A stretch of DNA of 8,858 bases from Bacillota bacterium (GCA_023415525.1 JAEZKI010000490.1:1-8858), one strand, 5' to 3'; shown: positions 1 through 6,793, numbered from the stretch's first letter. Notes: generated by a model from the sequence alone, not told the origin. Translations and numbers: made by a program.

Positions 1-1
1 G

Positions 2-121
2 CTTTTAGCTCTTCCTCTTATGGTAGCTGGATATAGAGGATGTAAGGAAGAGTTACCAGGCTTCCCTAAGAATGGTTTATGGGAAGTTGAATTTGAGGAC
101 ATTAATGCATATCCTTATTAG
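2..121 (+). CDS. C-terminal end of an unidentified upstream gene (partial, 5' end outside window)
   Basis: One frame is open from the left edge (first full codon at 2) to a TAG at 119-121 and gives 39 residues ending in ...WEVEFEDINAYPY. The length alone is weak evidence. The support is that the frame stops only 16 bases before the xylosidase start and shares its ribosome-binding context, as in an operon, and no other promoter or terminator is visible between the two. The tail is rich in acidic and aromatic residues and contains two cysteines or fewer; it shows no motif I can tie to a family. In this context a xylan- or sugar-related enzyme is plausible, but that is only guilt by association. 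Confidence 0.6.
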   Translation, partial: LLALPLMVAGYRGCKEELPGFPKNGLWEVEFEDINAYPY

Positions 122-126
122 AAAGT

Positions 127-133
127 AGGAGGG
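127..133 (+). promoter_or_regulatory. Ribosome binding site deciding the xylosidase start
   Basis: AGGAGGG lies directly before two consecutive ATG codons. Spacing from AGGAGG is 2 bases to the ATG at 135 and 5 bases to the ATG at 138, which favours 138. The site lies just after the stop codon of the preceding reading frame, so re-initiation or translational coupling is possible. Confidence 0.7.
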
Positions 134-137
134 AATG

Positions 138-1679
138 ATGATAGAGAATCCCATTTTAAAGGGCTTTTGCCCAGATCCTAGTATAGTGAGAGTAGGAGAA
201 GATTATTATATTGCCACCTCCACTTTTGAATGGTGGCCAGGAGTAAAGCTCCACCATTCAAAAGATCTTAAAAATTGGGAACAGATACCTTCTCCTCTTA
301 GGAGGGAAAGTCAGCTGAATATGATAGGCAATCCCACCTCAGGAGGTATTTGGGCACCTTGCTTAAGCTATGATCAAGGAAAATTCTATTTAGTTTATAC
401 GGACGTAAAGACGAAAAAAGGAAGATACTATAACAACCATAACTATCTTGTTGAAACAGAAGATATATATGGTGAATGGTCTGACCCCATATACTTAAAC
501 AGTACAGGTTTTGACCCCTCTTTATTCCATGACCAAGATGGGAAAAAATATTTGGTGAATATGAGGAATGGGTTTAAGGGGATTTTGTTACAAGAATACG
601 ATGCAAAAAATAAATGCCTTGTAGGTGAAGCTGTTACCATCTTCAGAGGAACGGAAGCAGGTTATACAGAAGGTCCACACCTTTATTATATAAGGGGCTG
701 GTATTATCTTATAGTTGCTGAAGGAGGAACAGGATATGGTCACTGTGTCACTATGGCCCGTTCAAAAAATATATGGGGTCCCTATGAAGTAGATCCAGAG
801 AACCCGATGTTGACTTCTAAGACAGACGATGGCGCTTATTTGCAAAAATGTGGCCATGCTGATTTAACAGATACCCCCTATGGTGAGTGGTATATGGTTC
901 ATCTTTGCAGTAGGCCACGAGAAAATGAGAAGGCATGCTTATTGGGAAGAGAGACAGCTCTTCAAAAGGTTTATTGGAATGAAGAAGGTTGGCTAAGACT
1001 AGAAACAGGTGGAAATACGGCAGCTCAATTTGTACAAGAACCTAAAGGAATAAAGGCATATCCTTTTAAAAAGGACTTGATTAAGGATGATTTTGAGGAA
1101 GAAGAATTAAATGTGAAATATGTATCGCCAAGAGTACCTTTAGGGGAATGTTTAGACCTTACGGTGAGGAAGGGGTTTTTGAGGCTTTATGGTCAGGAGT
1201 CTATGAATTCCTTACACCAGGTAAGCTTAGTGGCACAAAGGCAAGTCAATGTAAAAGCAATAGTAACAACAAGTATGGAATTTACACCTACACACCCCGA
1301 GCAATTAGCAGGACTAGCCTATATGTATGATGCCATGAATTTTTATATTTTAGGTAAAACAGCAGATGATCAGGGACACCCTTATCTCACACTGGTACAG
1401 AGTGACGCAGGAGCCGTCACAGACTTAATGGAGCCTATTTCATTAGAGAAGCATACTAGACTTTATATGAAAGTAGAAACCTGTAGCAAGGGTGAGTATG
1501 CACAATTTTATTATTCTTATGATGAAGTGAATTGGCTACCAGTAGGTGAACCTTGCGATACACGCATACTAACAGACGAACATTGCAGAGGCTTTACAGG
1601 TGCTCACTTTGGGTTATACTGTCATGATATGACAGGAAAAAGACTCTATGCAGATTTTGATTACTTTAGTTATCAGTAG
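138..1679 (+). CDS. xynB: GH43 beta-xylosidase (beta-1,4-xylosidase / possible alpha-L-arabinofuranosidase)
   Basis: This enzyme releases xylose from the non-reducing end of xylo-oligosaccharides, and many relatives also cleave arabinofuranosides. It has no signal peptide, so it acts in the cytoplasm on imported oligosaccharides. The N-terminal half (about 1-300) is the five-bladed GH43 propeller: NPILKGFCPDPS holds the catalytic base Asp13, TGFDPSLF the pKa-tuning Asp126, YTEGPHLY the acid Glu178, and KCGHAD a conserved active-site His240. From about 315 onward a beta-rich segment matches the concanavalin-like C-terminal domain of beta-xylosidases; the total of 513 residues is normal for this subgroup. 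Two ATGs lie in tandem (135 and 138). AGGAGG at 127-132 sits only 2 bases before the first and 5 before the second, so 138 is chosen. The 3' end overlaps the converging regulator by 14 bases, and no terminator separates them. Confidence 0.93.
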   Translation: MIENPILKGFCPDPSIVRVGEDYYIATSTFEWWPGVKLHHSKDLKNWEQIPSPLRRESQLNMIGNPTSGGIWAPCLSYDQGKFYLVYTDVKTKKGRYYNNHNYLVETEDIYGEWSDPIYLNSTGFDPSLFHDQDGKKYLVNMRNGFKGILLQEYDAKNKCLVGEAVTIFRGTEAGYTEGPHLYYIRGWYYLIVAEGGTGYGHCVTMARSKNIWGPYEVDPENPMLTSKTDDGAYLQKCGHADLTDTPYGEWYMVHLCSRPRENEKACLLGRETALQKVYWNEEGWLRLETGGNTAAQFVQEPKGIKAYPFKKDLIKDDFEEEELNVKYVSPRVPLGECLDLTVRKGFLRLYGQESMNSLHQVSLVAQRQVNVKAIVTTSMEFTPTHPEQLAGLAYMYDAMNFYILGKTADDQGHPYLTLVQSDAGAVTDLMEPISLEKHTRLYMKVETCSKGEYAQFYYSYDEVNWLPVGEPCDTRILTDEHCRGFTGAHFGLYCHDMTGKRLYADFDYFSYQ

Positions 1680-2571
1680 CATTTTTGACCAAGCGAGGTT
1701 TTTTGCCAGGAAGGCTGTAAGTTGACATTTTCTTTCTATATTTTAAGGGAGTCATTTCAGTGTATTTTTTGAAAGCTTTTTCGAAGTACATAATATTACT
1801 ATAGCCCAATAGGTTGGCAATCTGGGTAATATTATAGTCACTATGAGCCAGAAGGGATTGGGCTTTTTTTACTTTATAGATATTAATATACTCATTCACA
1901 GTAAAACCTGTTGTTTCTTTGAAAATACGACTTAAATAGCATTTACTAATATAGAAATACTTTGCTAAGTCATCTAAGGATTTTACTTCTGTATAGTTTT
2001 CGTTAATATAGAGAGTAATCTCTTGGATTTTCTGGTGCTTTAAGGTTTGGGGGACATCTGCATTAAGAGACAAGATGTTTTGCTCAGCACATCGGTAGAT
2101 AAAGACTAATAACTGAGAAAGTTTCATATAAGCAATAGATTTATAACTGAAATCTTTTTTATGAATCTCAGTAGCAATCGATAAAAGGGAAGTCTTCACA
2201 TAGTCTTGGTGCTCTTTACTTAAAGTAATCACACCATAAAATCTATGGTAGAGATCATCAATAGAAAAATCATTAAACAAAGCAAAGAAAGGAGCAATAA
2301 GATCTCCAGAAAATTCAATGACAATACGATCATGGTAAGGTTTACCTGCTGAACTGGTCTTATGAATTTGATTATGATCAATAAGAACGAGATTACCTGC
2401 ATTAACAAGGTAGGTTTTATCTTCAATGAAGTAATAACGTTGTCCTTCTAATAGATAATAAAGTTCATATTGCTCATGAAAGTGTTTATCAGGCATTGTA
2501 AATTCATAGTCACGAACGGTACGATCAATAGCTATTCCATCCATGGTTTCAAAAAATATAGTCTCTCTCAT
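1666..2571 (-). CDS. AraC-family transcriptional regulator with N-terminal cupin (sugar-response type)
   Basis: This 301-residue protein has the two-part AraC layout. The N-terminal sensor is cupin-like (about 27-90): HFHEQYELYYLLEG carries His30 and His32, followed by a glycine turn (NAGN) and His70. A linker leads to two C-terminal helix-turn-helix units at about 199-220 (SLDDLAKYFYISKCYLSRIF) and 248-270 (ITQIANLLGYSNIMYFEKAF), then the family's closing TPLKYRK. It is divergent from the GH4 gene and convergent with the xylosidase, which makes it the likely regulator of one or both, probably as an activator responding to a sugar. The ATG at 2569-2571 is preceded by AAGGGAGA at a suitable distance. 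The last 20 residues (to KNATDN) extend past the usual domain end, and the final codons lie inside the xylosidase's 3' end. The ligand is unknown. Confidence 0.92.
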   Translation of the reverse strand: MRETIFFETMDGIAIDRTVRDYEFTMPDKHFHEQYELYYLLEGQRYYFIEDKTYLVNAGNLVLIDHNQIHKTSSAGKPYHDRIVIEFSGDLIAPFFALFNDFSIDDLYHRFYGVITLSKEHQDYVKTSLLSIATEIHKKDFSYKSIAYMKLSQLLVFIYRCAEQNILSLNADVPQTLKHQKIQEITLYINENYTEVKSLDDLAKYFYISKCYLSRIFKETTGFTVNEYINIYKVKKAQSLLAHSDYNITQIANLLGYSNIMYFEKAFKKYTEMTPLKYRKKMSTYSLPGKKPRLVKNATDN

Positions 2572-2591
2572 AAGAATCTCCCTTGTTTAAG

Positions 2592-2640
2592 TATCGAATT
2601 TTTCAAAAACTAAGTTAATAATATTATACTCTATCGAGTT
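2592..2640. promoter_or_regulatory. Candidate operator pair: TATCGA(A/G)TT direct repeats 40 bp apart
   Basis: TATCGAATT (2592-2600) and TATCGAGTT (2632-2640) are 9-base direct repeats differing at one base, placed exactly 40 bp apart (about four helical turns) in the divergent regulator/GH4 region. The second copy is also part of a small inverted repeat, ACTC-TATC-GAGT (2628-2639). AraC proteins commonly bind direct half-sites on one face of the helix, so these are candidates for the neighbouring regulator. This is an inference from position and phasing only. Confidence 0.35.
2602..2630 (+). promoter_or_regulatory. Candidate sigma-A promoter for the GH4 gene
   Basis: TTCAAA (2602-2607) and TATACT (2625-2630) are separated by 17 bases and match 4/6 and 5/6 of the consensus. 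Transcription would begin near 2637, inside the second candidate operator, giving a leader of about 65 bases before the GH4 start. The weak -35 suits an activator-assisted promoter. Confidence 0.4.
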
Positions 2641-2651
2641 ATAAAGTACAT
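2623..2651 (-). promoter_or_regulatory. Candidate promoter for the AraC regulator, -10 only
   Basis: On the minus strand a perfect TATAAT (complement of 2623-2628) lies about 50 bases before the regulator's start codon. No good -35 is present at 16-18 bp spacing (around 2645-2651). This -10 shares bases with the TATACT of the plus-strand promoter, so the two could not be occupied at once. Confidence 0.4.
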
Positions 2652-2689
2652 ATGTATAGATTTTAAATACCAAAAAGACATAGGATATC

Positions 2690-2695
2690 AGGAGG
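2690..2695 (+). promoter_or_regulatory. Ribosome binding site of the GH4 gene
   Basis: AGGAGG sits 6 bases before the ATG at 2702, near-ideal spacing, which fixes this start. Confidence 0.75.
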
Positions 2696-2701
2696 CAGAA
2701 T

Positions 2702-4093
2702 ATGATACATGAAAACAATAAAGTAAAGGATATTCAAATTGCTTATATAGGTGGGGGCTCTCGTAATTGGGCATGGACATTTATGAAAGATTTAGCCCTA
2801 GAGGAACAGCTATCAGGAACCATTAGGCTCTATGATATAGACTTTGAAGCAGCTCAAGCAAATGAAAAAATAGGCAATCGTATCAGTCAAAAAGAAGAAG
2901 CAGTAGGTAAGTGGCATTATAAGGCTACAGCCTCTATTGAAGAAGCTTTAACAGGTTCAGATTTTGTTATTATCTCTATCTTGCCAGGAGATTTTGAGGA
3001 AATGGCAAGTGATGTACATACTCCTGAGAAGTATGGCATTTATCAATCGGTAGGTGATACTGTTGGCCCTGGTGGAATTATTAGAGCGATGCGTACCATT
3101 CCTATGTTTTTTGAAATCGCAGAGAATATCAAAAAGTATGCACCAAAGGCATGGGTTATTAACTATACCAACCCTATGACTATCTGTGTGAGAGCTCTCT
3201 ATACTGCTTATCCAGAAATAAAAGCTTATGGTTGCTGTCATGAAGTGTTTGGAACGCAAACGATTTTAAAAGAGGCTTTAAAAGAAATAGTAGGCATAGA
3301 AAATGTAGAAAGACATGAAATAAAAACCAATGTATTAGGCATCAATCATTTTACTTGGATTGATAAAGCCACCTATAAAGAGTTGGATCTTTTCCCTATT
3401 TATAAAGCTTTTGTAGAGAAGCACTATGAAGAGGGGTATCATGTGGATGAGCAGCATTGGCTAAATACTGTGTTTAAATCTAAGGAAAAGGTAAAGTTTG
3501 ATTTATTTAAAAATCACGGGCTTATTGCAGCAGCAGGAGATAGACACTTGGCGGAGTTTGTGCCTCAGAATTGGTATTTAAAAGATCCTGAAACTGTAGA
3601 AAGGTGGCAGTTTAAGTTAACACCTGTTTCATTTAGAATTGAAAACCGAGAAGAGCTTAAGAATAAAAGCAAAGCTTATGCTACAGGAGAATTAGAGATT
3701 GAGCTAGAGAATTCTGGAGAAGAAGGAATTGCTCAAATTAAGGCACTCATCGGTTTAGACGAAATAGTTACCAATGTCAATATGCCTAATAAAGGACAAA
3801 TGCTAGGAATACCACTGGGAGCTGTAGTAGAAAGTAATGCTTTGTTCCAAGTCAATGGTGTAAAACCTATTATGGCAGGACAGTTACCTTGTGAAATAGA
3901 GAGTCTTACTTTAAGACATGTAGAAGTACAAGAAGGCATTATCCAAGCAGCCGTTGAGAAAGATATAGATAAAGCCTTTAAGGCCTTTAGTGCAGATGTA
4001 CAGGTATCCAATTTAAAACCTGAGGACGCTAAAAGACTCTTCGATGAAATGGTGAATAATACCAAAGAATACCTTACTTATTGGAATATTTAA
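2702..4093 (+). CDS. GH4 NAD- and metal-dependent alpha-glycosidase (alpha-glucosidase/alpha-galactosidase/alpha-glucuronidase group)
   Basis: Family GH4 cleaves glycosides by an unusual redox route: NAD+ oxidises the sugar at C3, and a divalent metal (usually Mn2+) helps elimination. The 463-residue length is typical. Visible motifs in order are a Rossmann glycine motif IGGGS at 16-20; the acidic end of the second strand, YDID, at 44-47; SVGDTVGPGG at 116-125; NYTNPMT at 154-160; the metal-binding CHEV at 179-182; and GINHFTW at 213-219, whose His216 is the other expected metal ligand. In this family a CH.. motif marks enzymes for non-phosphorylated alpha-glycosides, as opposed to CDMP or CNVP in phospho-glycosidases. 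Beside a xylosidase, an alpha-glucuronidase or alpha-galactosidase acting on hemicellulose side groups is attractive, but sequence alone does not separate these. It has no signal peptide, so it is cytoplasmic. Transcription ends at the hairpin at 4104-4150. Confidence 0.9.
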   Translation: MIHENNKVKDIQIAYIGGGSRNWAWTFMKDLALEEQLSGTIRLYDIDFEAAQANEKIGNRISQKEEAVGKWHYKATASIEEALTGSDFVIISILPGDFEEMASDVHTPEKYGIYQSVGDTVGPGGIIRAMRTIPMFFEIAENIKKYAPKAWVINYTNPMTICVRALYTAYPEIKAYGCCHEVFGTQTILKEALKEIVGIENVERHEIKTNVLGINHFTWIDKATYKELDLFPIYKAFVEKHYEEGYHVDEQHWLNTVFKSKEKVKFDLFKNHGLIAAAGDRHLAEFVPQNWYLKDPETVERWQFKLTPVSFRIENREELKNKSKAYATGELEIELENSGEEGIAQIKALIGLDEIVTNVNMPNKGQMLGIPLGAVVESNALFQVNGVKPIMAGQLPCEIESLTLRHVEVQEGIIQAAVEKDIDKAFKAFSADVQVSNLKPEDAKRLFDEMVNNTKEYLTYWNI

Positions 4094-4103
4094 AAAGGCC
4101 TCT

Positions 4104-4150
4104 AAAAAGTTGGACACTCATTCTTTATATGAGATGTTCAACTTTTTTTT
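4104..4150. terminator. Bidirectional intrinsic terminator between GH4 and the second AraC regulator
   Basis: The left arm 4104-4121 (AAAAAGTTGGACACTCAT) pairs with 4129-4147 over about 18 bp, with one G-U pair and a one-base bulge; the loop is 4122-4128. On the plus strand the stem ends in a run of T to 4150. On the minus strand it ends in five T. It therefore serves both the GH4 gene and the converging regulator, whose TAA stop (4125-4127) falls in the loop. Confidence 0.85.
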
Positions 4151-5039
4151 CTTTAATTTTTTTGTACTCTCTGGGTGTGCAATTGAAAAAGCGTTTAAAG
4201 GCTTCAGAAAAATGGCTGGGGCTATCAAAGCCACATTGAGTAGAGATATGAGCAATATGGGCAGTTTTATCTCTTAAGAGTAGAGTGGCCCCCTGGGTGA
4301 TGCGATATTTAATTAAGTATTGCATAGGGGAGGTTTGAATGGTACGCTTGAAGCAACGCAGAGCTTCACGCTCACCAATATTAGCAACCTGAGCGATTTG
4401 GCACAGGTCTAGACTTTCACTGTAATGTGCATGGATGAAGTCTAGCATCTTTTTAATACGTTGAGAGTCTATACTCGGTTCAAGGTGAGGTTGTACTTTG
4501 TCTAGTTCATATTTTTCATATAAGAAAAGACAGACTTGTGATAATTTTTCACGTACAATAAATTCATAACCAGTGGGTTCATTTGCCATAGCTTCAAAGG
4601 CTTGAATTATAGAAGTGAGGGCTACTTGATTATCAGCGGAGTCTGCTTTAAAGACATAAGCATCAAGGGTTTCAGAGTGAGTAAGAGGGTTTATGTACCG
4701 TTGGGTAAAAACAGAGCTTTCAGAACCAGTTATAAGGGTAGGATGGAAAACTAAAGAATAAAGTTTGCACTGATTTTGAGTGAAACCATAATGTAGAATA
4801 TTAGAGTTAAAGAAAAGACTGTCACCTTCATGGAGACAAAAAGTCTTATTAGGAATTTGCACGTTCAAGTTTCCAGAGGCTACGTACATAAGCTCCATTT
4901 CTTTATGCCAATGCCAAGGGATCTCATTTTGTAGTTCAGTAGTATAAAGTGAAGAATAAGCAGCACAGGGAAAGGTGAAGGAGCCATGGGGTGTTAATTC
5001 ACGATAATCATGATTAATATTAAAAGTACAGGCTTGCAT
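4125..5039 (-). CDS. AraC-family transcriptional regulator with N-terminal cupin (second copy)
   Basis: This 304-residue regulator has an N-terminal cupin-type sensor (about 35-100): PWHWHKEMELMYVASG holds His43 and His45, followed by LHEGDSLFFNSNILH with His83. It ends in two helix-turn-helix units at about 209-231 (SLDLCQIAQVANIGEREALR) and 261-283 (HIAHISTQCGFDSPSHFSEA), then the AraC signature FKRFFNCTPREYKK. It differs clearly from the other AraC protein in the window and is not a recent duplicate. It is divergent from the VOC-MFS pair, so that pair is its most likely target. The ATG at 5037-5039 follows AGGAGG (complement of 5049-5054) by 9 bases. Its last six codons form one arm of the terminator. 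The inducer is unknown; WHWH cupins of this type usually sense small sugars or related metabolites. Confidence 0.92.
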   Translation of the reverse strand: MQACTFNINHDYRELTPHGSFTFPCAAYSSLYTTELQNEIPWHWHKEMELMYVASGNLNVQIPNKTFCLHEGDSLFFNSNILHYGFTQNQCKLYSLVFHPTLITGSESSVFTQRYINPLTHSETLDAYVFKADSADNQVALTSIIQAFEAMANEPTGYEFIVREKLSQVCLFLYEKYELDKVQPHLEPSIDSQRIKKMLDFIHAHYSESLDLCQIAQVANIGEREALRCFKRTIQTSPMQYLIKYRITQGATLLLRDKTAHIAHISTQCGFDSPSHFSEAFKRFFNCTPREYKKIKEKKVEHLI

Positions 5040-5073
5040 AGCCTAAATCCTCCTAGTTAGTCCGTTTTTTTAT

Positions 5074-5102
5074 ATTATAGGTCTGAAATCAAATTGTATC
5101 AA
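5074..5102 (-). promoter_or_regulatory. Near-consensus sigma-A promoter for the second AraC regulator
   Basis: Read on the minus strand, TTGATA (complement of 5097-5102) and TATAAT (complement of 5074-5079) are exactly 17 bases apart, 5/6 and 6/6 of the consensus. Transcription would start near 5067, giving a leader of under 30 bases. The regulator should be made constitutively, at a good level, unless repressed. Confidence 0.75.
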
Positions 5103-5122
5103 GGAGTAGAAGGCGATATCCT

Positions 5123-5128
5123 TATAGT
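5123..5128 (+). promoter_or_regulatory. Candidate -10 element for the VOC-MFS unit, without a -35
   Basis: TATAGT matches 5/6 of the -10 consensus and lies about 55 bases before the VOC start. The hexamer 17 bases upstream (CAAGGA, 5100-5105) does not resemble TTGACA. That is the pattern expected of a promoter needing an activator bound over the -35, which would fit the divergent AraC protein. Only one element is visible, so confidence is modest. Confidence 0.3.
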
Positions 5129-5181
5129 ATGAAAGAATAAAAACAGCCAATGGTTACAGAGTGGCTTAAGGAGGAGCAAAA

Positions 5182-5568
5182 ATGAAAGTAAGGATTGAAC
5201 ATGTAGCACTATATGTAAAGGATATTGAAGAAGTAAAAAGCTTTTACGTTAAGTATTTTGGTGCGAAGAGTAATGGATTGTATCAAAATGAAGAAGGCTT
5301 TTCAAGTTATTTTTTGACCTTTGATACGGGAGCTAGATTAGAGATAATGGCTCATACATTATTAGAACACAGGGAAGTGAAGGAGCTAGTTAATGGCTTT
5401 AATCATCTGGCTTTTTCAGTTGGAAGTAAAGAGGAGGTTCTTAGGCTTACTCAAGAGATTGTCAAGGATGGGCATAAGCTTTTAAGCTCGCCTAGAGATA
5501 CAGGAGATGGTTATTTTGAAAGCTGTATAGCTGATCCAGAGGGAAATAGGATAGAGATAACAGTATAA
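5182..5568 (+). CDS. VOC / glyoxalase-fold metalloprotein
   Basis: This 128-residue protein of the vicinal oxygen chelate superfamily is built from two beta-alpha-beta-beta-beta halves. The first begins IEHVALYVKDIEEVKSFY (about 5-22) and the second FNHLAFSVGS (73-82). The four expected metal ligands are all present and regularly placed: His7, Glu54 (ARLEIM), His75 and Glu125 in the closing DPEGNRIEI. That H/E/H/E set is the glyoxalase I pattern, so it may be a true lyase (methylglyoxal-glutathione or another thiol adduct), but the superfamily also includes epimerases, dioxygenases and resistance proteins, and the small size fits several of these. AGGAGG at 5169-5174 is 7 bases before the ATG. 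The MFS gene follows after 46 bases without a terminator, so the two are probably cotranscribed. Confidence 0.85.
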   Translation: MKVRIEHVALYVKDIEEVKSFYVKYFGAKSNGLYQNEEGFSSYFLTFDTGARLEIMAHTLLEHREVKELVNGFNHLAFSVGSKEEVLRLTQEIVKDGHKLLSSPRDTGDGYFESCIADPEGNRIEITV

Positions 5569-5614
5569 GCACTTAGAGGTTTTTCATAAGATAAAATAGG
5601 GGGATTTTAAAAAA

Positions 5615-6793
5615 ATGAAAAATTATACACACACACTTGTGGCAAGCTTTGTAGGCTATATTACTCAGGCTATTATCAATAATTTTGTACCTTTACTTTT
5701 TTTGACCTTTCAAAGTACATATGATATCCCACTTAGTAAAATTACTTTGTTGGTGACTATTAATTTTGGAGTCCAATTGTTAGTGGATTTACTAGCAGCT
5801 CATTATGTCGATAAGATAGGCTATCGCAAGGCTATAATAGCCGCCCACATTTTTGCAGCAGCAGGATTAGCTGGCTTAGGTTTTCTTCCAGAACTTTTTA
5901 GTGATCCTTATATAGGAATTTTATTAGCCATTTGTTTATATGCTGTGGGAGGAGGAATTATAGAAGTGCTTATTAGTCCTATTGTAGAGGCATGCCCTAC
6001 TAGTAAAAAATCAGCAGTTATGAGTTTATTGCATTCCTTTTATTGTTGGGGACATATGTTAGTGATTATTGTTTCGACTCTTTTCTTTGTAAGCTTTGGC
6101 ATAAATAATTGGCGCATCTTAGCCTATGTGTGGGCTATTATTCCACTTTTAAATGCCCTTTATTTTACACAAGTACCTATTAATACCCTTCATGAAGAAG
6201 GGGAAAGCTTTTCTATCAAAAAGTTATTTTCTATGAAGCTTTTTTGGATTTTCATTGTTTTAATGGTTTGTGCAGGGGCCTCTGAGCAAGCCATGAGTCA
6301 GTGGGCTTCTGTTTTTGCAGAGGCAGGACTACAGGTTTCAAAGACAGTAGGAGATTTAGCAGGGCCTTGTTTCTTTGCAGCTACAATGGGTATTGCAAGG
6401 GTCTTTTATTCCAAGTTTAGTGAAAAGATAGAACTCCAGAAATTTATGATGGGAAGTAGTGTGCTTTGTATCATCAGTTATTTAATTGCTGTTTTTTCAC
6501 CTTACCCCGTTTTAGGGCTTATAGGCTGTGGGTTATGTGGTTTGTCAGTAGGTATTTTATGGCCTGGTACCTTTAGCTTAGCCAGTGAGAAGTGTCCAAG
6601 GGGTGGAACAGCTATGTTTGCCTTTTTTGCATTAGCAGGCGACTTAGGGTGTTCAGCAGGTCCTACTGTTGTAGGAATGGTATCTAGTGCACTAGATGGC
6701 AGTATTAAAGCTGGGTTATTGACTGCCATAATCTTTCCAATAGTGCTTATTATAGGATTATTGGCTTGCCAGAGAGCCACTAAAAGGATATAA
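5615..6793 (+). CDS. Major facilitator superfamily transporter (12 transmembrane helices)
   Basis: This 392-residue integral membrane protein has hydrophobic segments at about 8-30, 41-63, 72-92, 98-122, 135-160, 165-185, 207-227, 245-265, 275-295, 297-317, 330-358 and 365-385, the 6+6 MFS arrangement with a hydrophilic central loop (about 188-206). Between helices 2 and 3 the DKIGYRK segment is the conserved MFS cytoplasmic loop (D...GRR type). Charged residues inside helices include Glu117 and Asp343. The general pattern (helix 5 LHSFYCWG; helix 10-11 LWPGTFSLASEKCPRGG) is reminiscent of the FucP/sugar-porter-like branch, but substrate and direction cannot be assigned. AGGGGGA at 5598-5604 is 10 bases before the ATG. 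It is the second gene of a unit with the VOC protein and ends at a terminator 30 bases downstream. Confidence 0.88.
   Translation: MKNYTHTLVASFVGYITQAIINNFVPLLFLTFQSTYDIPLSKITLLVTINFGVQLLVDLLAAHYVDKIGYRKAIIAAHIFAAAGLAGLGFLPELFSDPYIGILLAICLYAVGGGIIEVLISPIVEACPTSKKSAVMSLLHSFYCWGHMLVIIVSTLFFVSFGINNWRILAYVWAIIPLLNALYFTQVPINTLHEEGESFSIKKLFSMKLFWIFIVLMVCAGASEQAMSQWASVFAEAGLQVSKTVGDLAGPCFFAATMGIARVFYSKFSEKIELQKFMMGSSVLCIISYLIAVFSPYPVLGLIGCGLCGLSVGILWPGTFSLASEKCPRGGTAMFAFFALAGDLGCSAGPTVVGMVSSALDGSIKAGLLTAIIFPIVLIIGLLACQRATKRI

Noticed and set aside
443..640. Minus-strand open frame inside the xylosidase gene
   Set aside because: It lies wholly within a well-supported gene, lacks a ribosome binding site and shows no family resemblance; it is a shadow frame.
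2572..2701. CcpA-type catabolite repression site searched for in the regulator/GH4 region and in 5040-5181
   Set aside because: By eye I found no sequence close to the TGNAANCGNTNNCA pattern in either divergent region.
2957..3259. Minus-strand 100-codon frame inside the GH4 gene (and a similar one at 3733-4065)
   Set aside because: Both are opposite-strand shadows of a gene whose own motifs are intact, and neither has a ribosome binding site.
4104..4150. Long inverted repeat considered as a transposon end or miniature element
   Set aside because: There is only one copy, there are no target duplications or transposase fragment, and position plus T runs on both strands explain it as a terminator.
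5145..5166. AGCCA / TGGCT inverted repeat just before the VOC ribosome binding site
   Set aside because: A five-base stem with a 12-base loop is expected by chance and is too weak to call a control element.
5605..5636. A7 run before the MFS start and (AC)5 in its first codons, as a possible phase-variation switch
   Set aside because: Both tracts are short for slippage control, and the reading frame is intact; A runs are common in this A/T-rich genome.
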